Shown here piece by piece: positions 59,757 through 64,000 of a stretch of 64,000 bases of DNA (position 1 is its first letter; each line of letters starts with the position of its first letter). The stretch comes from Rhodocollybia butyracea (Eukaryota; Basidiomycota; Agaricomycetes; Agaricales; Omphalotaceae): assembly GCA_015501585.1 (NCBI GenBank), contig JADNRY010000065.1, forward strand, positions 62,001 to 126,000, in the 5' to 3' direction. The notes beneath the pieces were generated by a model. That model did no database searches and was not told where the DNA came from. It worked only from the letters and a program-made list of their open reading frames with translations. The translations under genes and the position numbers were made by a program.

Positions 59757-61254
59757 AAACTAATGTTGATGATATTAGCTTGAGACGCGCTTTATATCAT
59801 GAACGCCTGTTCAATATTGATTAGTTTCGATTCCTGTATACATCATTCATAGTTGTCTATAGTTTTAAAAATATGACGCTTGCTGATGTACATAACAACG
59901 TTAAGGACAAGAGATATGATGAGGAAATCGGTTCTGTTATTAATCTCTGACGCTCAGGCCAACTAGGTGCACATATACGTCAACCACAATTGCCCACCAA
60001 GAAGATGACGCCAGTACTATTGCCCTTCATGACCAGTCTAGGCAGCGTCCAACCTTCCCTGCTGCTATAACGGATAACACAAAGGTTACCCCCAGCCCAA
60101 TTGGGGGGTTGCAGAGTGCAGGGGAAGGTTGGTAGCTGCCAAGTCGGAGTGGCAAGGGGCATAGGAAAGGTTGAAGCAGTCTCGCCTCTTCAATGGGCTG
60201 GCCACCATCAGAGATGTAAGCCAAGTATCCTGCAATGAAAGCTGTTTGAATATCCTAACATTAATGATAGGACACCACGCACCTAAATCCCAGCTCCCAG
60301 ACCATACTATTACATGTGGAAGCCTGACTACACGTCGATGAAACGGTGCTGCTAGAGACAACAGCCATAGCATTCAAGGTAAGAAAAAGTGCCTGGTGGT
60401 AAGAGTTTACATGGGAAGAAAACTAATCTGTGCTTGTTCGTTCAATGGAAATGCAGTTGCGTCGATATACGAAGGAGGTAGTAAGCCCTGCAACGACGAG
60501 CTTGAGAGTCAACGGAAAACAAAGCTGAGCAAAATCGTGTCAGCTTGACACGAATTTGCTCAGCGCTTGTTTCTTGACAGGCGTTCCTATCGGAATCTCA
60601 TGTCCGATTCAGTCTTGTTGATTACGCAGTGCTAACAAAAAGGTTCGGCCCTTCGCCGCTAGCGGCCAGCCCCCCCAGTCATTCAGCGCTATAGGTTAGT
60701 GAAACGCACTGGACGTACGATAGATAGCGACCGGATGCTGAAACTGGTGTTGCAATATTTGCTTAAAGCGCTAGCTAGTGTCGCACGTTCTTCAGGAACT
60801 TCTCACTGAAGGATACTTAGCCTAGGGAGATAAAGCCGAGCCAGCCTTGTTATCATCGAGCCCAAGGCAACACCTGCTTTAATTCGCGGCGACCCAGTTT
60901 CAACTTTTCCTCAATGTCGACCTACTTAGCCATCAGAGGTGTTCAACAATCTCAAAAAGAACATCGTACCACGTCTGTCAAGTCCTTGTTTCGTTCAAAT
61001 TCGTCGCGGATCCAGCGCAGAGTCTCCCGACGCGTACTGTGGTCTGGTATAGCTAATAGAGGTTGTTATTCACAAAGTAAAAAACTGTTGAGAATTAATA
61101 CCTTTGCAAGCACGAGCTGCTTGTCTGTAAAGGTCAAGAACCTGTTTTCGTAAAATAAAGTGCTTGAGAGTAAGTGACATACATCAAAAAAGTTGTTTCT
61201 GTTTGTTATTAGTCAAAATAACTTGATACCAAACCTCATTGCCACACAACATCA
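59757..61254. other. gene-poor region with hairpins
   Basis: About 1.5 kb. A 79-codon frame at 60914-61153 (MSTYLAIRGVQQSQKEHRTT...) is basic and has no domain, so it is not called as a gene. The stretch holds a strong hairpin at 60524-60564 and a 12-bp perfect palindrome GCCGCTAGCGGC at 60655-60666. It likely contains the promoter of the 4E-T-like gene near its right end. Confidence 0.45.
60524..60564. repeat. 19-bp-stem inverted repeat (hairpin)
   Basis: GCTGAGCAAAATCGTGTCA and its complement TGACACGAATTTGCTCAGC are separated by 3 nt, with a single mismatch in the stem. Too long and neat for chance in non-coding DNA. It could be a transposon end, a MITE core or a structured RNA; no CTRR end follows within a dozen bases. 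Confidence 0.8.
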
Positions 61255-64000
61255 ATGGCGACTGTTCCAGTCGACGCTCAGCAGGACGAGCTCGCCACCA
61301 CCGACAATGTCGCTTCGGAATCAGAGCTCTCACAAAATTTAGAACAGTCACCTTCAAATGTCGACAAAGAGCCAGCACAAGACGACGACTCTCGTTCTCT
61401 CAGAATATATTCACGACCACAACTTCTTGCTCTATCTAAATCTCCTCTTGTATGTGTTCCGCCAGATATGCCAGAATTAAAAGAATGGTTTGGGTTCGTC
61501 ATGTCTTTCGCCGAACTTTTCAGCTCCAGTAACGGTATCAAAAGTGCGGAAAATGAGCAAAATCTCTCCAAGAAGGATTCTGAGCCGACAACACCAAACA
61601 GTGGCCGCGAACGACGGTAAAATCATTCTGCTTCGAGCTCGTCATATTGTACTGACGCTTGCTTCAGCTTCAGACGCGATGCTGATGAGGCCGGTACGTT
61701 GGACAACTTTGCTCCATCTGTTCATCATCTCAGTTCCTCTGCTTTTGTAGAGTTACCAGCTCGTCCTTCCTTCCGCTCCTCTCTATCACAGCCTTCACAA
61801 ATGGGCAATTTTAAACACCAATCTTTGCGCACGAATGACCGAGATACTGACCGAGAAGGTCAAGAAAGACTTCGTAATGTTAGTTGCTAGTCTTTACTTT
61901 TTCAAGCCCCAAAGCTTATTTTTCATCTTTCAGTTGTCGGACAAATTTGACCGGGATCGTCTAGGCTTGCCTCTTTCAGGTCTGCGAACAAAAGAGAGAA
62001 GCATTGCACCTCACCTTGCGTCTGGTTCAACTCGAATTTCTTCACAGACTCAAGGAACGATAGCTACACGTCGCGCAGAAACACGGGAGACTACGAAGAA
62101 GAAAGTCGGCGAGTCTAGCGAAGATTGGAGAAGAGGTCAGCTATATAGCTTTGTATTCATCTCGTTCACGAACTCAATTCTTATCAGGTACAGAGCCCCG
62201 GAAGGCTGACCGTATGTATCATCCCACTGGCTTTCTGTTTTAGAGTACTCAACATTTGCGTATCTATAGGAAATGACCGAGGAGATCGCGAGGAGCGTCC
62301 AAGATCTCGTTCTCGTCACCGGAGAGACCCATCTGCAACAAGACGCGACCGCGAAGGAAAGGAAAGGGAAAAGGAAAGGGAAGACTACCGACGGGAACGC
62401 GATCGTGACGAAGATGACGACCCTAGACGATGGAGAGATGATGGCCGGAGAGATGAAAGAGTTACTACCAGACGAGAGCGCAATAATGGAAAAGACAAAG
62501 ACTCCGCCTCTAGCAACCCAAGTGATCGTCGCTGGACTGTTGTGGAGGATCGTGATGCGAGGTCAAAACGTAACACTGGGAGAGACAAAAAATCGCTTGC
62601 TGAAGAGACCAGGACTGATGAACGTCGAGGGGAGCGTGAGAAGGAGAAGGAACCTGCTTGGATGGACACATATGTCCCGTCGTCCTCCAGCGGAGGCATT
62701 CTTGGCGGAAAGGGAGACGACGGAGAGCTTGATGGTATTCAAGCTTGGAAGAAAAATATGAAGGAGAAAGAACAAAAGGCGAATAAAACTGCTACTCCAA
62801 TGGCATCCGCAGGGGACGCAGTCAATGCTCATTCCAAACCAGTGGAAGCTGGGGAACCTTTGAATGAAATCCAGCAGTTCAAGAAGCTGATGGAGATGGC
62901 CCAGAAGCAGAGCCCTGACTCTCCTATGATTATTGGTCCTATACTTGGCCCTACTGATGCTTCGAAATCTACAACTACTCGGGGTGAGCACTTCCGATAT
63001 ATCGATCTCTTCTCACCGCTGAAACAATATCACTAGATAATGACCCGACCTCTAACGGGCCTGACGCCCCCACAGCACATTTGACTTCCGACATATCTTC
63101 TGTTCCTGATCCTTCGCGCTCTCTGCTCTCCTTGCTAACTGCCAACACCAACACTGATTCTGCTTCTCACTCGCCCGTAATTGATTCCACCGTTCCAAAA
63201 CTACATTCTCGTCTACCAATCACTGACAGTCTTGTTGACCGAAACACCGATACCACGTTCAATCCTCCTCAAGGTTCACGTCTTTTAGCTCTTGGTAATC
63301 GTGCTCCGGCGAAACCGGTTACTCCAAACTCTCAGCTCATTTCTTCTACTCCCCCTAACGGTAACCCTACAACATCCCAATCCCAACTCATCGGGTTTAC
63401 CAACCTTTCTAATCCTAATTTGATGACGGAGAATTCGAAGGTTGCGCCGCGGACACCTTCGGGTTTCTCCCCATTCGAAGAACAAAACCGTGAACTCGGT
63501 GATTCTTTACGTCGAGGAGAGCGAACATCGTACGTAGCCGAACTTGGTGGCACTTGGCCCGATTCTTCTCCTTTCGACTCTGCCACGGCAGGACATGCCG
63601 CTGGAAGAGGCAGTCGTTTTGCGAAATTTTTCGATGGAAAAGGAAAGGAAACACCAATATCGCCGCCGAACCTGCCCAAAGCACCCACTCCTGTTGGATT
63701 TGTCTCTTCTTCTCCGGGCCCTCATGTTAGGCCGGAAAGCGGTTTCAGTAACATGTCCAACCCCAATCTTGAACAGCACAGGCCGACCGATGAGCTATTT
63801 GCCAAGTTAAACATGAACTCTTTGCAGGTCAGTTGTCCTTTTTTTGATGTGGGGCTCTCCAAACAACTCTCACCTTTTTTCCTCATAGGGCCAACGGACT
63901 GTTCAAGGTCCTCACCCTACGTCTATAAATCATGCTTTATTCGGCCAACAGCAAGCTCAGAGTCAGCTACATTCGCTACAACAGCAACACCAGCAGCAGC
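61255..64000 (+). CDS. eIF4E-transporter (4E-T)-like protein, cut by window edge
   Basis: The N-terminus contains LRIYSRPQLLALSKSPLVCV, in which YSRPQLL is a canonical YX4L-phi eIF4E-binding motif. It is followed by PPDMPELKEWFG. This pairing is typical of 4E-T/Clast4-like proteins that hold eIF4E in translational repression and carry mRNA to P-bodies (family knowledge; orthology inferred). A highly charged Arg/Glu/Asp region follows (about 62270-62650), then DELDG-type short ordered segments (GELDGIQAWKKNMKEKEQK, NEIQQFKKLMEMAQKQSPDS), then long Ser/Pro/Asn-rich sequence and a Gln-rich C-terminus (LHSLQQQHQQQQ) running off the right edge. Several GT-AG introns are needed; the first joins RERR to FRRDADEA. 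The start is the ATG at 61255. The protein is almost wholly disordered. Confidence 0.6.

Noticed and set aside
60914..61153. 79-codon basic frame starting MSTYLAIRG
   Set aside because: No domain and no splice partner; composition looks random.

Overview
The window is a gene-dense stretch of nuclear DNA from a mushroom-forming basidiomycete (Agaricomycetes, probably Agaricales). Genes sit on both strands and are cut by many introns of about 45-60 bp with GT(A/G)NGT donors and CTRAY branch sites. The content fits: a GH74 xyloglucanase with a fungal CBM1, a fungal amino-acid permease, EMC7, DLT1, TVP23, UTP23, PMT2, polyubiquitin with very short introns, and a Helitron. No tRNA, rRNA or CRISPR array was seen. 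All exon joins were made by eye.

Layout. 1-3.6 kb: possible gene start running off the left edge, then an amino-acid permease. 4.2-8.5 kb: a degenerate protein-kinase-like gene and an unknown basic protein. 9.1-13.3 kb: secreted GH74-CBM1 xyloglucanase. 13.4-18.8 kb, minus strand: leucine-rich-repeat protein, alpha/beta-hydrolase, NADH-cytochrome b5 reductase. 19.1-24.9 kb: dual-specificity phosphatase, TVP23, multi-pass membrane protein. 25.0-31.5 kb: GST-like protein, broken F-box gene, SGNH esterase-like membrane protein, DLT1. 32.4-35.9 kb: C2H2 zinc finger, secreted CAP/PR-1 protein, small conserved-looking protein. 36.2-50.7 kb is a compact housekeeping block: EMC7, UTP23, five-unit polyubiquitin, WDR5/Swd3, eIF3k, TMEM19-like protein, TPR-CCCH protein and PMT2. 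51.2-57.4 kb: an apparently intact Helitron Rep-helicase gene. 57.4-61.3 kb: Helitron flank with short repeats, an unknown spliced gene and a gene-poor stretch with a strong hairpin. 61.3 kb to the end: a 4E-T-like protein cut by the right edge.

How the genes relate. These are independent eukaryotic genes, not an operon. Four head-to-head pairs share intergenic gaps of only 60-90 bp (TVP23/membrane protein, EMC7/UTP23, WDR5/eIF3k, TMEM19/TPR-CCCH), so they probably share promoters. Themes are protein quality control and secretion (EMC7, PMT2, TVP23, ubiquitin) and translation or ribosome assembly (eIF3k, UTP23, 4E-T-like).

Most unusual points: the uninterrupted Helitron with both tyrosines and all helicase motifs; at least four GC-AG introns in three genes, one inside a conserved TPR; an 8-nt microexon in the permease; a one-base frame break at a G6 run in PMT2; an F-box gene with in-frame stops; and a 19-bp-stem hairpin in the gene-poor region.
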